A stretch of 64,000 nt of DNA from Nocardioides sp. GY 10113 (GTDB lineage Bacteria; Actinomycetota; Actinomycetes; Propionibacteriales; Nocardioidaceae). Below the pieces are notes generated by a model, which saw only the letters and a program-made list of their open reading frames with translations, made no database searches and had not been told where the DNA came from. The position numbers were made by a program, and so were the translations under genes. Of this stretch, positions 46,645 to 55,463 are shown piece by piece. Within the stretch, counting starts at the first letter, position 1. Each line of letters opens with the position of its first letter. The stretch spans positions 1 through 64,000 of the forward strand of contig NZ_STGK01000020.1 in assembly GCF_004919105.1 (NCBI RefSeq), in the 5' to 3' direction.

Positions 46645-48783
46645 ATGGTCCCGACCCACGCCTCCCGTGTGCGCGCCGCGCGCCGCGAGGCGTTCGTCGG
46701 CAGGGAGGCGGAGCTGGCGTCGATCTGCGGCTCCCTCGACCGGGAGGACGCGCCCGCGGTGGTCTACGTCCACGGGCCCGGCGGGGTCGGCAAGTCGACG
46801 CTGCTGACCGCCCTGGCGGACCGGCTGAGCGACCGGGGCCGGGAGAGCCTGCGCGTGGACGGCCAGGACGTCGAGCCCTCCCCCGCCGCGCTGGCGGCCG
46901 CGCTCGCGGCGCTGCGGGACGCCCCCGGCGCACAGGTCGCCGACCTGTGCCCGCCGGGCGGGGTGGTGCTGCTGGACCGGTTCGAGCTGCTCGCCGGTGT
47001 GGAGCGCTGGCTGTGGCGCGACCTGCTGCCGGCGATGCCCGGCGACAGCGTCCTGGTGGTGGCCGGACGCAACCCGCCGCCGGAGGAGTGGCGGTCGGAT
47101 CCGGTCTGGTCCGCGCTCGCGCTCGAGGTGCCGCTGCGCAACCTCACCGCGCCGGACGCCGCGGCCCTGCTGCGGGCCCGCGGGGTCACCGACGAGCCGC
47201 TGGTCGAGGACCTGGTGCGGGCGACCTGTGGTCACCCGCTGGCGCTGGTGATCGCCGCCGACCAGGCGCTGGCGGCGCCGGCCGCGGGGGCGCCGACACC
47301 GGGCGGTCCGTTGTTCGCGCACCCCGACTCCGCGGCCCGGCTCCTGGGTCGGTTCATCGACGACACGGTCACCGCCGAGCAGCGCAGGGCGTTGCACGTG
47401 TGCGGACACGCCCGCCGGGTCGACCGGGCGCTCCTGCGCGAGGTGCTCGACCTGGACGAGGAGGCCGCCGACGCGCTGCTGAGCTGGTTGCGCGAGCGGC
47501 CGTACGCCGAGTCGCACCCGGACGGGATGACGGTCCACGACGTGGTGCGCGACGCCCTCGACCACGACCTCCGGTGGCGCGACCGGGAGGCCTTCGCCGA
47601 CCTCCACCGGCGGATCCGCACGGTGATCCTGCACCGCATCGAGCACGGCACCGCGGCCGAGGCGCACCGGGCGGCGAACGACCTGCTCTTCCTGCACCGG
47701 GGCAACCCGACAGCGACCGCGCTGTACGCCTTCGCCGACCTCGGTTCGCTGGTCCCGCGCCAGGTGACGCCGGAGACCCACCACCTCGCGGTGGACGCCT
47801 TCGCCCGCAGCGAGGGCCCGACCCGCGCCGCCGCGGCCGCCCACTGGCTGGCCGCCCAGCCCGGCGCCGGGCACCTGGTGGAGGACGCCCGCGGAGCGCT
47901 GCGCGGCGCCCTCGTGCACCCGGTGCTGTCCGAGGCGAGCGAGGAGGAGCGCGCCGCCGACCCGGTCGCGGCGTTCGCTTGGGAGGCGATCTCACGGCGC
48001 CGGCCGCCCGAGCCCCGCGAGGTGGTCTTCCACTGGGCGATCGCCGACGTGGTCTCGCCCGACAGGCTCGGGGGCTTCTCCGACGTGGTCGCCGCGGTCT
48101 CCCTGCGCGGCTGGACGGTGCCGCGGTTGGGCTGGGTGCTCGTCTCCTCGCTGTGGCACCGGACGTGGGCCCCGATCTGGACCTACATCGGGTTCGAGCC
48201 GCTGGGCGAGGTCGACGTCGTCGGCCCGGCCGGGGAGCCGCGGACGGTCGGGGTCTGGGCTCGCGACTTCGCACGGAGCGACTACTCGGACTGGCTGGAG
48301 GGCATGGCGGCCCGCGAGATCGACGAGCACGGCACGGTGCCGCCGCCCCGGGCGGCGCCCGTCGCGCTGGCCCGGGAGGACTTCGACGCCGCGGTGCGCG
48401 CGGCGCTCCGAGACCTGACCCGCCCCGATCGGCTGCACGCCAGCCCGTTGCTCGACTCGCGCCTGTGCCGGGCCGACGACAGGGACGGGCCCGAGCCCGC
48501 CGCCCTGGTGGCGAGCGTCCGGCGCGCCGTCGAGCAGATGGGTTCCGATCCCCGCACCGCCGTCGCCGCCCGCGCGCTCGACCGCACCTACCTCCGCCCG
48601 GCCGCCACCCAGGAGCGGGCCGCGGAGGTTCTCGGGCTGCCCTTCAGCACCTACCGCCGCCACCTGCGCGCCGGTGCGGAGCGACTGTGCGACGTCCTCT
48701 GGTCCTGGGAGCTGCACGGCCCGCCCGCCGCGGAGGGGTCGCCCGGCGGACCGGCGCAGGGACAGGAACCGGACAGCACCTGA
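46645..48783 (+). CDS. STAND-type ATPase with C-terminal sigma-like helix-turn-helix
   Basis: A 712-aa protein. It has an AAA/NACHT-type ATPase with FVGREAELASI, Walker A GPGGVGKST (44-52), Walker B VVLLDRFELL near 110 and a GHPLALVIAADQAL sensor region, followed by a winged-helix part and a middle domain of unknown fold. The C-terminal 100 residues end in a helix-turn-helix like sigma region 4 (QERAAEVLGLPFSTYRRHLR). This is the build of a ligand-triggered transcription regulator. It is followed 67 bp later, same strand, by an FAD oxidoreductase, its likely target or partner. No tetratricopeptide repeats are visible. Confidence 0.8.
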   Translation: MVPTHASRVRAARREAFVGREAELASICGSLDREDAPAVVYVHGPGGVGKSTLLTALADRLSDRGRESLRVDGQDVEPSPAALAAALAALRDAPGAQVADLCPPGGVVLLDRFELLAGVERWLWRDLLPAMPGDSVLVVAGRNPPPEEWRSDPVWSALALEVPLRNLTAPDAAALLRARGVTDEPLVEDLVRATCGHPLALVIAADQALAAPAAGAPTPGGPLFAHPDSAARLLGRFIDDTVTAEQRRALHVCGHARRVDRALLREVLDLDEEAADALLSWLRERPYAESHPDGMTVHDVVRDALDHDLRWRDREAFADLHRRIRTVILHRIEHGTAAEAHRAANDLLFLHRGNPTATALYAFADLGSLVPRQVTPETHHLAVDAFARSEGPTRAAAAAHWLAAQPGAGHLVEDARGALRGALVHPVLSEASEEERAADPVAAFAWEAISRRRPPEPREVVFHWAIADVVSPDRLGGFSDVVAAVSLRGWTVPRLGWVLVSSLWHRTWAPIWTYIGFEPLGEVDVVGPAGEPRTVGVWARDFARSDYSDWLEGMAAREIDEHGTVPPPRAAPVALAREDFDAAVRAALRDLTRPDRLHASPLLDSRLCRADDRDGPEPAALVASVRRAVEQMGSDPRTAVAARALDRTYLRPAATQERAAEVLGLPFSTYRRHLRAGAERLCDVLWSWELHGPPAAEGSPGGPAQGQEPDST

Positions 48784-48850
48784 CCTGGTGGATGAGCAGT
48801 TCCCGGCCGGACGGTGGGCCTCCCATCCACCCAGTCCACCGGAGGACCTC

Positions 48851-50191
48851 ATGGCCACCACTCCCACCATCCCGGAGAGCCGCTCCGCCGGCACCGTGAT
48901 CATCGCCGGCGGGAGCATCGCCGGCCTGCTCGCCGCGGCGGCCTGTCAGCCGTACGCCGAGGAGGTCATCGTGCTCGAGCGCGACACGCTCCCCGACGGA
49001 CCGGCGCCGCGCCCCGGCACCCCCCAGGTCGGTCACGCCCACGGGCTGCTCGCCGGCGGACGCCTGGCCGCCGAGCGGCTCCTGCCGGGGTTCTCCGAGG
49101 ACCTGCTCGCCGCCGGGGCGGTCACCAAGGACGACCTCGGTCGCAGCGGCCGCTGGTTCATCGGCGGCGGGCTGCTGGCCGACACCACCATCGGGCAGGA
49201 CGGCATGAGCGTCTCGCGGGAGACGGTCGAGTCCGCCGTACGCGACCGCGTCCGCAAGCTCGACAACGTCACCGTGATCGAGGGCATCGACGTCTGCGGA
49301 CTCCTCGCCGAGGCCGGTCGCGTGGTCGGCGTCCGGGTGCGTCACCCCGGAGCGGGCCCGATGGAGGAGACGATGCGCGCCGACCTGGTCGTCGACGCCA
49401 CGGGCCGCTCCGGCCGCGGCGTGGGCTGGCTGCGCGACCTGGGGCTGCCCGTCCCCCGGGAGGAGCGCGTCAAGATCGGGCTCACCTATGCGACCACGCA
49501 CATCGAGCGACGCCCCGACGACATCGACGGCCGCCTGGTGTCGGTCTCGGGCCCGGTGCCCACCGTTCCCCGCGGCGGCGTGGCGATCGCGCAGGAGGGC
49601 GACCGGTGGATCGTCACCCTGTTCGGCTACGTCGACGAGCACCCGCCGCTGGACGAGGACGGGTTCCGCGCCTACGCCCGGCAGCTGGTCAACACCGACC
49701 TGGGCCCGCTGCTCGCCAGCCGTCCGCTGCTGCACGCTCCGCGCGGATACCGGTTCCCGGACTCGCGGCGCCGCTACTTCGAGGAGGTCGCGGACCTGCC
49801 GGTCGGGTACGCGCCCATCGGCGACGCCATCTGCTCCTTCAACCCGTCCTTCGGGCAGGGCATGAGCGTCGCCGCCTTGGAGGCGGTGGCGCTGGGCGAC
49901 GCGCTCGCCAGCGGCCTGGGGGCGGTCCGCACCGACTACCCCGCCGGTGCCGCGGAGGTCGTCGACCGCGCCTGGGCGATGGTCACCGGCGCCGACCTGC
50001 AGATCCCCGGCGTCGAGGGGCCGCCGCCCTCGGCTCCGGCCTGGGTCGCCGCCTACATCCGACGGCTGCAGCGCGTCGCGCGCCGGGATCCGGTCGTGGC
50101 GGCGGCCTTCTTCCGGGTGACCAACCTGATGGACCACCCGAGGCGGCTGCTCCGGCCGAGCATCGCCTGGCGGGTCCTCGCGCGCGGATGA
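48851..50191 (+). CDS. FAD-dependent oxidoreductase / monooxygenase-like
   Basis: A 446-aa flavoprotein of the geranylgeranyl-reductase / aromatic hydroxylase superfamily. The FAD dinucleotide loop is VIIAGGSIAGLLAAAA (16-31), VVDATGRSGRG near 182, and the second FAD motif GYAPIGDAICSFNPSFGQG near 319-337. The last 80 residues are helical. GGAGGACCTC before ATG 48851 is a clear ribosome site. Substrate unknown; it resembles actinobacterial proteins often labelled 2-polyprenyl-6-methoxyphenol hydroxylase-like. Probably controlled by the STAND protein encoded upstream. Confidence 0.85.
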   Translation: MATTPTIPESRSAGTVIIAGGSIAGLLAAAACQPYAEEVIVLERDTLPDGPAPRPGTPQVGHAHGLLAGGRLAAERLLPGFSEDLLAAGAVTKDDLGRSGRWFIGGGLLADTTIGQDGMSVSRETVESAVRDRVRKLDNVTVIEGIDVCGLLAEAGRVVGVRVRHPGAGPMEETMRADLVVDATGRSGRGVGWLRDLGLPVPREERVKIGLTYATTHIERRPDDIDGRLVSVSGPVPTVPRGGVAIAQEGDRWIVTLFGYVDEHPPLDEDGFRAYARQLVNTDLGPLLASRPLLHAPRGYRFPDSRRRYFEEVADLPVGYAPIGDAICSFNPSFGQGMSVAALEAVALGDALASGLGAVRTDYPAGAAEVVDRAWAMVTGADLQIPGVEGPPPSAPAWVAAYIRRLQRVARRDPVVAAAFFRVTNLMDHPRRLLRPSIAWRVLARG

Positions 50192-50222
50192 CCCGACCCG
50201 CGGCCGGTGCGCGGCGCGTCGC

Positions 50223-50684
50223 TCAGGCGGCTCGGCGGGTGAGCTTGACCAGGGGGATCTCGCGATCCGTGCTCTCCCGGTACTTGGCATACCGAGGCGC
50301 CGAGGACACGACCGTCTGCCAGGCACGCTCGCGCTCCTCACCGTGGAGCTGCACGGCCGAGACCTCGACGTGCTCACCCGCGACATCGATCGCGACCTGA
50401 TCTGGCGCGGCGGCGAGGTTGAGGTACCACGCCGGATTGCGGGCGGCGCCGTTCGCGGAGGCGACGACCACCCAGGACCCGTCCTCGCCGGGGAACCACC
50501 CGAGCGGGGTCGACCGACGCTCGCCGGTCTTGCGGCCCACCGTGGTCAGGACGAGCGCATCGAGCCCGGCGACCGACTTCTTGCCGGATCGGATCCGGCG
50601 GATGGCGAACCTGTTGAACGTGGCCAGGACGAAGCCCCGCGGCTGCCTGCTACCGCGCGTACCGGCCTCGGACTCGAAGGACAT
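50223..50684 (-). CDS. F420H2-dependent DDN-type nitroreductase family protein
   Basis: A 153-aa split-barrel protein. VLTTVGRKTGERRSTPLGWF near 46-65, WVVVASANGAARNPAWYLNL near 72-91 and the end RYAKYRESTDREIPLVKL are characteristic of the deazaflavin (F420)-dependent nitroreductase (Ddn) family, which reduces quinones and other acceptors in mycobacteria and relatives. This suggests that the host makes F420. The ATG at 50684 follows GAGGTGCC. Divergent from an alpha/beta hydrolase gene. Confidence 0.88.
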   Translation of the reverse strand: MSFESEAGTRGSRQPRGFVLATFNRFAIRRIRSGKKSVAGLDALVLTTVGRKTGERRSTPLGWFPGEDGSWVVVASANGAARNPAWYLNLAAAPDQVAIDVAGEHVEVSAVQLHGEERERAWQTVVSSAPRYAKYRESTDREIPLVKLTRRAA

Positions 50685-50794
50685 GGCACCTCGATGCGCT
50701 CGCGGACGGGTGGCGCCGTCAACCTTACGCCGCGCGACGGGCCGCCACCGGTAGCGTCGGCGCTCCGGCCCCGGCACACCCCAGGAGAGCTCCC

Positions 50795-51673
50795 ATGAAC
50801 AGCAGCGAGGTGGTCGCCACCCACGAGCGCAGCGGCCGGCGGTTCGAGGCCGCCGGCGTCGGCAGCTTCGTGCTCGACGAGGGCACCGGGCCGCCCGTGG
50901 TGTGCCTGCACGGTGTGCCGGCCTCGTCGTTCCTCTACCGCAAGGTGGTCCCCGAGCTGGCCGCACGCGGCCTGCGCGGCATCGCCTTCGACCTGCCGGG
51001 CCTCGGGCTCGCGGACCGGCCGGCCGACTTCGACTACTCCTGGTCCGGCCTGGGCCGGTTCGCCGCGGCGGCGGTCGACGCCCTCGGACTGGACCGGTTC
51101 CACCTCGTGGTGCACGACATCGGCGGCCCGGTCGGGTTCGAGGTCGCGGCCGCGATGCCGGAGCGGGTCGCGTCGATGACGGTGCTCGACACCATCGTGG
51201 AGGTCGACACGTTCACCCCGCCGTGGAGCATGCGCCCGTTCCGGGTCCGGGGCCTCGGGCCGGCGTACCTGAAGGGGCTGACCAAGCCGGTCTTCCGGAT
51301 GTTGATGCGCGTCCAGGGCGTCGCCCACCCGGACGCACTGCCCGCTGCGGAGGCCGACGCCTACGTCGACCTCCTGCGCCGCGGCGACGGCGGAGCGGCC
51401 TTCCTGCGGATCATGCGCGGGTTCGAGCTGACCCGCGCCAAGCGCGACCTCTACGTGGGCACGCTGGGCGAGGCGCCGTACCCGGTGCAGGTGGTCTGGG
51501 GCGAGCGCGACCCGGCGCTGCCTCCGGGCCGGTACGGCGAGGAGGCGCGCCGCGCCGCCGGGGTGGACGGGATCACCCTGCTGCCCGGCAAGCACTTCCT
51601 GCAGGAGGACCACGCCCCGCAGATCGCCGACCTGGTGGCCGCGTTCGTGACGGGCGACGCCGCGGACGGCTGA
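50795..51673 (+). CDS. Alpha/beta hydrolase, dehalogenase/epoxide-hydrolase-like (Asp nucleophile)
   Basis: A 292-aa hydrolase. The oxyanion motif is HGVPAS (39-44). The nucleophile elbow VVHDIGGPVG puts Asp 108 where haloalkane dehalogenases and epoxide hydrolases have theirs, and the catalytic His lies in GKHFLQEDHAP near 263-273. The residue after Asp is Ile, not the halide-binding Trp of LinB-type dehalogenases, so dehalogenation is doubtful. A helical cap spans about 130-205. CAGGAGAG before the ATG supports the start. Followed by a strong terminator hairpin. Confidence 0.82.
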   Translation: MNSSEVVATHERSGRRFEAAGVGSFVLDEGTGPPVVCLHGVPASSFLYRKVVPELAARGLRGIAFDLPGLGLADRPADFDYSWSGLGRFAAAAVDALGLDRFHLVVHDIGGPVGFEVAAAMPERVASMTVLDTIVEVDTFTPPWSMRPFRVRGLGPAYLKGLTKPVFRMLMRVQGVAHPDALPAAEADAYVDLLRRGDGGAAFLRIMRGFELTRAKRDLYVGTLGEAPYPVQVVWGERDPALPPGRYGEEARRAAGVDGITLLPGKHFLQEDHAPQIADLVAAFVTGDAADG

Positions 51674-51677
51674 CGAT

Positions 51678-51719
51678 CTCGGTCCGCCTCCCGGAGCGAG
51701 GCCCAGGAGGCGGACCGAG
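51678..51719. terminator. Strong bidirectional terminator hairpin
   Basis: CTCGGTCCGCCTCC (51678-51691) and GGAGGCGGACCGAG (51706-51719) form a perfect 14-bp stem with a 14-nt loop. It starts 4 nt after the hydrolase stop and faces the convergent gene ending at 51749. Confidence 0.75.
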
Positions 51720-51748
51720 CGCGCCCGGTCGTCCGCCTCGTCCGGGAC

Positions 51749-52408
51749 CTAGTCCGAGAGGCTGCGGATCTGACCCCACAGGCAGGTGGCGTACCCGCTG
51801 CCCATACCGATCGGGTTCTTCGTCACCGCGCCGATCAGCACCATGGCGCCATGGCAGGTCACCTGGACGCGCCGCACGGTGTTCTCAAGGTCGGGAAGGT
51901 CGTCGCAGCCGAAGAACCAGGACGCGTTGCCCAGCGGACCCGTCACGCAGCGGGTGTTGTTGAGCTTCTTCGCCGTCCACTCCAGCCAGCCCCAGTCCCA
52001 GTCCTTGAGCCGCCGACCGTGCACGTCGATGATCGGCCGCGCGCTCACCGGCGCCACCTCGGGGTGCTTCCTGACGTACCTCTTGGCCTTCTTGAACACC
52101 CACCTCGGGGCCTTGATGTCCTTCGCCGTCCCGTACTTCCCGTCCTTGAACCGCTTCTTCATCTTCTTCGGCTTGGCCAGGGGGTAGCAGTCGACGTACG
52201 GGTTGTCGTCGCACACGGGGCTTGCCGCCCTCGCCGCACCGCTGGGCGTGGGCGCGGCGCTCGCGCCCGCCCGTACCGCCACGGCGGGAACGGCCGCGTC
52301 GGCCGGGTCGGTCGCGGTCAGCCACGTGCCGATCAACGCGAGGCCGAGGATCGCCACTAGGACGCGGAGGCCGATAGGTCCACGCCCGAGGATCTTGATG
52401 TCGCCCAT
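51749..52408 (-). CDS. Secreted hypothetical protein, Lys-rich with Cys pairs
   Basis: A 219-aa protein. Residues 12-38 form a signal peptide (cleavage near ADA-AVP), then comes an Ala-rich linker and a mature domain with at least six Cys (SPVCDDNPYVDCYPL, TRCVTG, FGCDD, VTCHG, ATCLW), suggesting disulfides. A strongly basic part, KPKKMKKRFKDGKYG, lies near 79-93. AAGGGA upstream supports ATG 52408. I recognise no family. Codon use is less GC-rich (many Lys AAG) than in its neighbours because of composition. Confidence 0.72.
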   Translation of the reverse strand: MGDIKILGRGPIGLRVLVAILGLALIGTWLTATDPADAAVPAVAVRAGASAAPTPSGAARAASPVCDDNPYVDCYPLAKPKKMKKRFKDGKYGTAKDIKAPRWVFKKAKRYVRKHPEVAPVSARPIIDVHGRRLKDWDWGWLEWTAKKLNNTRCVTGPLGNASWFFGCDDLPDLENTVRRVQVTCHGAMVLIGAVTKNPIGMGSGYATCLWGQIRSLSD

Positions 52409-52670
52409 TCGTCAGTTCCCTTCGCTGAGGTGATGGCACCGAGCGGCCGAGGATCGGCCGAGCAGTCCCGTGTCAGCCGGTTGCCGCCGCGTGCGACAGG
52501 CCGCAACGCGCCCGCCGGACTCCCGAGACCGCCCCGACGCCTAGGTCAACGTCGGGGCCGCAACCGGGTCACGCCCCGCCGGCACCCGTGGACCGGCGGC
52601 GAGGCGCTCGCACGGCCCAGCGGCGCTCCCCTACGGTGGGACGGCCCACCGACCCGAAGGACACCACCCG

Positions 52671-53660
52671 ATGAACACCCGCACGCTCGGCCCCGGCCTC
52701 GAGGTCTCCGCCATCGGCCTCGGCTGCATGGGCATCAGCCAGAGCTTCGGTCCCTCCCCCGACCGGGCGACGATGATCGGGTTCCTGCGCGAGGCCGTGG
52801 AACACGGGATCACGTTCTTCGACACGGCCGAGGTCTACGGGCCGTTCGCCAACGAGGAGATCGTGGGCGAGGCGCTGGCTCCCGTGCGCGAGGACATCGT
52901 CATCGCGACGAAGTTCGGCTTCGCGTTCGACGAGCAGGGCCGCCAGACCGGGATCAGCAGCCGCCCCGACAGCATCCGGGCCGCGGTCGACGGGTCGCTG
53001 CGCCGGCTGCGCACCGACGTCATCGACCTCTGCTACCAGCACCGGGTCGACCCCGACGTGCCGATCGAGGACGTCGCCGGCACCGTCAAGGAGCTGATCG
53101 AGGCGGGCAAGGTGCGCCACTTCGGTCTCTCCGAGGCCGGGCCCACCACGATCCGCCGCGCGCACGCCGTGCAGCCGGTGACGGCGCTGCAGAGCGAGTA
53201 CTCGCTGTTCTGGCGCGAGCCGGAGGAGTCCGTGCTGCCGACCGTGGCCGAGCTCGGCATCGGGTTCGTGCCGTTCAGTCCGCTCGGTCGTGGCCTGCTG
53301 ACCGGGCAGGTCACCCGGGGCACCAGGTTCGGCACCGGGGACATCAGGGCCACCCTGCCGCGCTTCGCCCCCGAGGTGCTGGACCACAACCTGGACCTCG
53401 CCGACCGGGTCGGCACGATCGCCGAGCGGATCGGCGCCACCCCCGGCCAGGTGGCGCTGGCGTGGCTGCTCGCCCAACAGCCGTGGATCGTCCCGATCCC
53501 CGGCACCCGCCGGATCGCGCGGGTCGAGGAGAACCTGGGAGCCGCCGAGCTCGCGCTCACCGCCTCGGACCTCGCCGAGCTGAACGCCGCCGCGGACAGC
53601 GTCGCGGTGCGGGGTGAGCGCTACCCGGAGGCGATGGCGGCCTGGATCGACCGGTCCTGA
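52671..53660 (+). CDS. Aldo/keto reductase (AKR13/YhdN-like)
   Basis: A 329-aa reductase with NADPH use expected. Start RTLGPGLEVSAIGLGCMGIS is typical. Tetrad: Asp and Tyr in FDTAEVYGPFANEEIVG near 50-66, Lys in VIATKFGFAF near 84, His in LCYQHRVDP near 123. C-terminal cofactor block VPIPGTRRIARVEENLGAA. A TACGGT -10 at 52632-52637 suggests a short leader. Same strand as the SDR gene that follows 59 bp later, but that gene has its own leaderless promoter. Confidence 0.9.
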   Translation: MNTRTLGPGLEVSAIGLGCMGISQSFGPSPDRATMIGFLREAVEHGITFFDTAEVYGPFANEEIVGEALAPVREDIVIATKFGFAFDEQGRQTGISSRPDSIRAAVDGSLRRLRTDVIDLCYQHRVDPDVPIEDVAGTVKELIEAGKVRHFGLSEAGPTTIRRAHAVQPVTALQSEYSLFWREPEESVLPTVAELGIGFVPFSPLGRGLLTGQVTRGTRFGTGDIRATLPRFAPEVLDHNLDLADRVGTIAERIGATPGQVALAWLLAQQPWIVPIPGTRRIARVEENLGAAELALTASDLAELNAAADSVAVRGERYPEAMAAWIDRS

Positions 53661-53707
53661 CCGGACCGCAATCCGCGGACCCGTCGCGCCGGGTCCGGGC
53701 GGCACCC

Positions 53708-53713
53708 TAGGCT
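53708..53713 (+). promoter_or_regulatory. -10 box of a leaderless promoter for the SDR gene
   Basis: TAGGCT ends 6 nt before ATG 53720. This favours the long SDR form that includes the TDER repeats. Confidence 0.5.
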
Positions 53714-53719
53714 CGCGGC

Positions 53720-54646
53720 ATGAGCGAGCGACCGGACACCCCGTCGGACCGGCAGACCGACGAGCGGACCGACGAGCGGACCGACGAGCGGACCGACGAG
53801 CAGACCGACGAGCAGAGCATGGCCGGCCGCACGGTCCTGGTGACCGGCGCGAGCGACGGCATCGGGGCGGAGTCGGCGCGCACCCTCGCCGGACTCGGCG
53901 CCACGGTGCTGGTCACCGGCCGCTCCGCCGAGAAGCTGCGACCCGTCGCGGAGGCGGTCGGCACCGAGCCGCTCGTCGCGGACTTCGCCCGCCTCGACGA
54001 CGTACGCCGCCTGGCCGCCGACGTGGCCGAGCGGGTCGAGTCGATCGACGTGCTGATGAACAACGCCGGCGGCACGTTCGCCCCGTCGCGGCGGACCCAC
54101 GACGGCCACGAGCCGAACTTCCAGATCAACCACCTGGCGCCGTTCCTGCTCACCAACCTCCTCCGCCCGCAACTGGCGGCGGCGGGCTCCTCGCTGGTGG
54201 TGAACACCTCCAGCATCGGCAACCTGGCCGGGAAGATCGTCCTCGACGACCTCGACTACGAGCACCGCCGCGCGATGGAGTTCCCGGCCTACGGCACCGG
54301 CAAGCTGATGAACATCCTCTTCACCCGCGGCATCAGCCAGCGCTGGTCGGGCGACGGCATCTGCGCCGTCGCCGTCCACCCCGGCCCGGTGGCCAGCTCG
54401 TTCGGCCGCGACTCCTGGTTCGTCGGCCTGCTCTACCGCACCCCGCTCAAGCGGTTCGGCACGATCACCGTCGAGGACGGCGCCGCGCCGCTGATCGCAC
54501 TGGCGGTGCACGGACCCGACCCCGAGATCGACGGCCGTTACTTCAGCCGGTTCACGATCGACGGCCGGGAGAACAAGCAGGCGCACGACCAGGCGCTGAT
54601 CGACGGCCTGTGGGAGCGGTCGGCGCAGCTCGTCGGGCTGGAGTGA
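53720..54646 (+). CDS. Short-chain dehydrogenase/reductase with N-terminal TDER/TDEQ repeats
   Basis: A 308-aa SDR. The first 33 residues contain five tandem TDER/TDEQ units, an acidic-basic spacer not seen in the family. The fold begins at MAGRTVLVTGASDGIG (cofactor loop TGASDGIG at 42-49). NNAGG lies near 114-118, and the catalytic YGTGK near 194-198 with Ser in NTSS. It resembles retinol dehydrogenase/WW-oxidoreductase-like SDRs. The leaderless -10 supports ATG 53720, but an ATG at 53819 would give a normal-length enzyme without repeats. Confidence 0.85.
   Translation: MSERPDTPSDRQTDERTDERTDERTDEQTDEQSMAGRTVLVTGASDGIGAESARTLAGLGATVLVTGRSAEKLRPVAEAVGTEPLVADFARLDDVRRLAADVAERVESIDVLMNNAGGTFAPSRRTHDGHEPNFQINHLAPFLLTNLLRPQLAAAGSSLVVNTSSIGNLAGKIVLDDLDYEHRRAMEFPAYGTGKLMNILFTRGISQRWSGDGICAVAVHPGPVASSFGRDSWFVGLLYRTPLKRFGTITVEDGAAPLIALAVHGPDPEIDGRYFSRFTIDGRENKQAHDQALIDGLWERSAQLVGLE
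53755..53814 (+). repeat. Five 12-bp tandem repeats in coding sequence
   Basis: The unit GACCGACGAGCR occurs five times without interruption, giving (TDER)3(TDEQ)2 in the SDR protein. Perfect repeats of this kind expand or shrink by slippage without changing frame. Confidence 0.9.
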
Positions 54647-54659
54647 CGGGCGTCCATCC

Positions 54660-54672
54660 GCCCACGGTGGGC
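54660..54672. terminator. Small hairpin between convergent genes
   Basis: GCCCACGGTGGGC forms a short GC-rich stem between the SDR stop (54646) and the GAP-family stop (54689). It is weak and has no U-tract. Confidence 0.3.
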
Positions 54673-54688
54673 TTCTCAGGGCGCCAGC

Positions 54689-55357
54689 TCACGAGAGGAT
54701 CTGGAGGGCTTCCCCGACCAGACTGACGCCGAAGAGGACCAGGAGCACGGCCATGACGGTGGCGTTGTTCGCCATCAGCCAGGTCTTGGTCCGGTCCAGT
54801 GCGGGGTCCAGCCGCTGCCCGCCGATGAGATAGCCGAGCACGGGAACCGTGACGGTGAGAGTCGCCACGGCGGTGAACGCAGTGATGGCACCGGCGGTCT
54901 GGCTGGTCGACAGGGGCAGCGCCCCCAGGGAGGCGCCTGCCGCGGCGGCGAGGAGCAGGTTCTTGGGATTGACCGCCGACAGCACGAATCCAAGTCCCAG
55001 CGCGCCACGGGGACGGAGCTCGTCGATGCGGGACATCCAGCCCGGAACCGGGGGTTCCGCCCTGGGGGCCGGTCGTGACCGCCACTGCCGGGCAGCGAAC
55101 AGCAGGAGCAGGGCGCCCAGCATCAGCTTGATCCAGCCGGTGGTCCGGCTCGGCTCCGACTCGTCGGTCTCGAGGCCGGGGATGAGCACGACGATCGTCG
55201 TGACGAGGGCGACGCCGACGATCCAGGCCACCATGAAGGAGATGCTGTTGGTTCGGGCGCGGGCGCTGAACAACATCAGGATGACCGCGGCGATCGGAAT
55301 GGGACTGATCGCGATGCCCACCGCGAAACCGAGCGTCGCACCGATTGCGTCACCCAT
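54689..55357 (-). CDS. GAP family membrane protein (LysE-like)
   Basis: A 222-aa protein with six helices. The first, IGATLGFAVGIAISPIPIAAVILML, matches the GAP (Sap, sulfolipid/peptidoglycolipid-addressing) family of actinobacteria, and the central FVLSAVNPKNLLLAAAAGA block with its Asn-Pro is shared with LysE-type exporters. In mycobacteria GAP proteins help move glycolipids to the surface; small-molecule export is the alternative. Stands alone on the minus strand. Confidence 0.85.
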   Translation of the reverse strand: MGDAIGATLGFAVGIAISPIPIAAVILMLFSARARTNSISFMVAWIVGVALVTTIVVLIPGLETDESEPSRTTGWIKLMLGALLLLFAARQWRSRPAPRAEPPVPGWMSRIDELRPRGALGLGFVLSAVNPKNLLLAAAAGASLGALPLSTSQTAGAITAFTAVATLTVTVPVLGYLIGGQRLDPALDRTKTWLMANNATVMAVLLVLFGVSLVGEALQILS

Positions 55358-55463
55358 CGTCGACCTCGCACTCTCGGTTGGTCTCCGCCGGGGTCGCGCG
55401 CCGGTGAACCTGGCGCATGCCCCGATCGGACTCGGCCTCAGGCCCCTCCGCTCGCCACGTGGC

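Noticed and set aside
50795..51673. Call as haloalkane dehalogenase
   Set aside because: The nucleophile Asp is present, but the next residue is Ile rather than the halide-stabilising Trp, so only the general hydrolase class is claimed.
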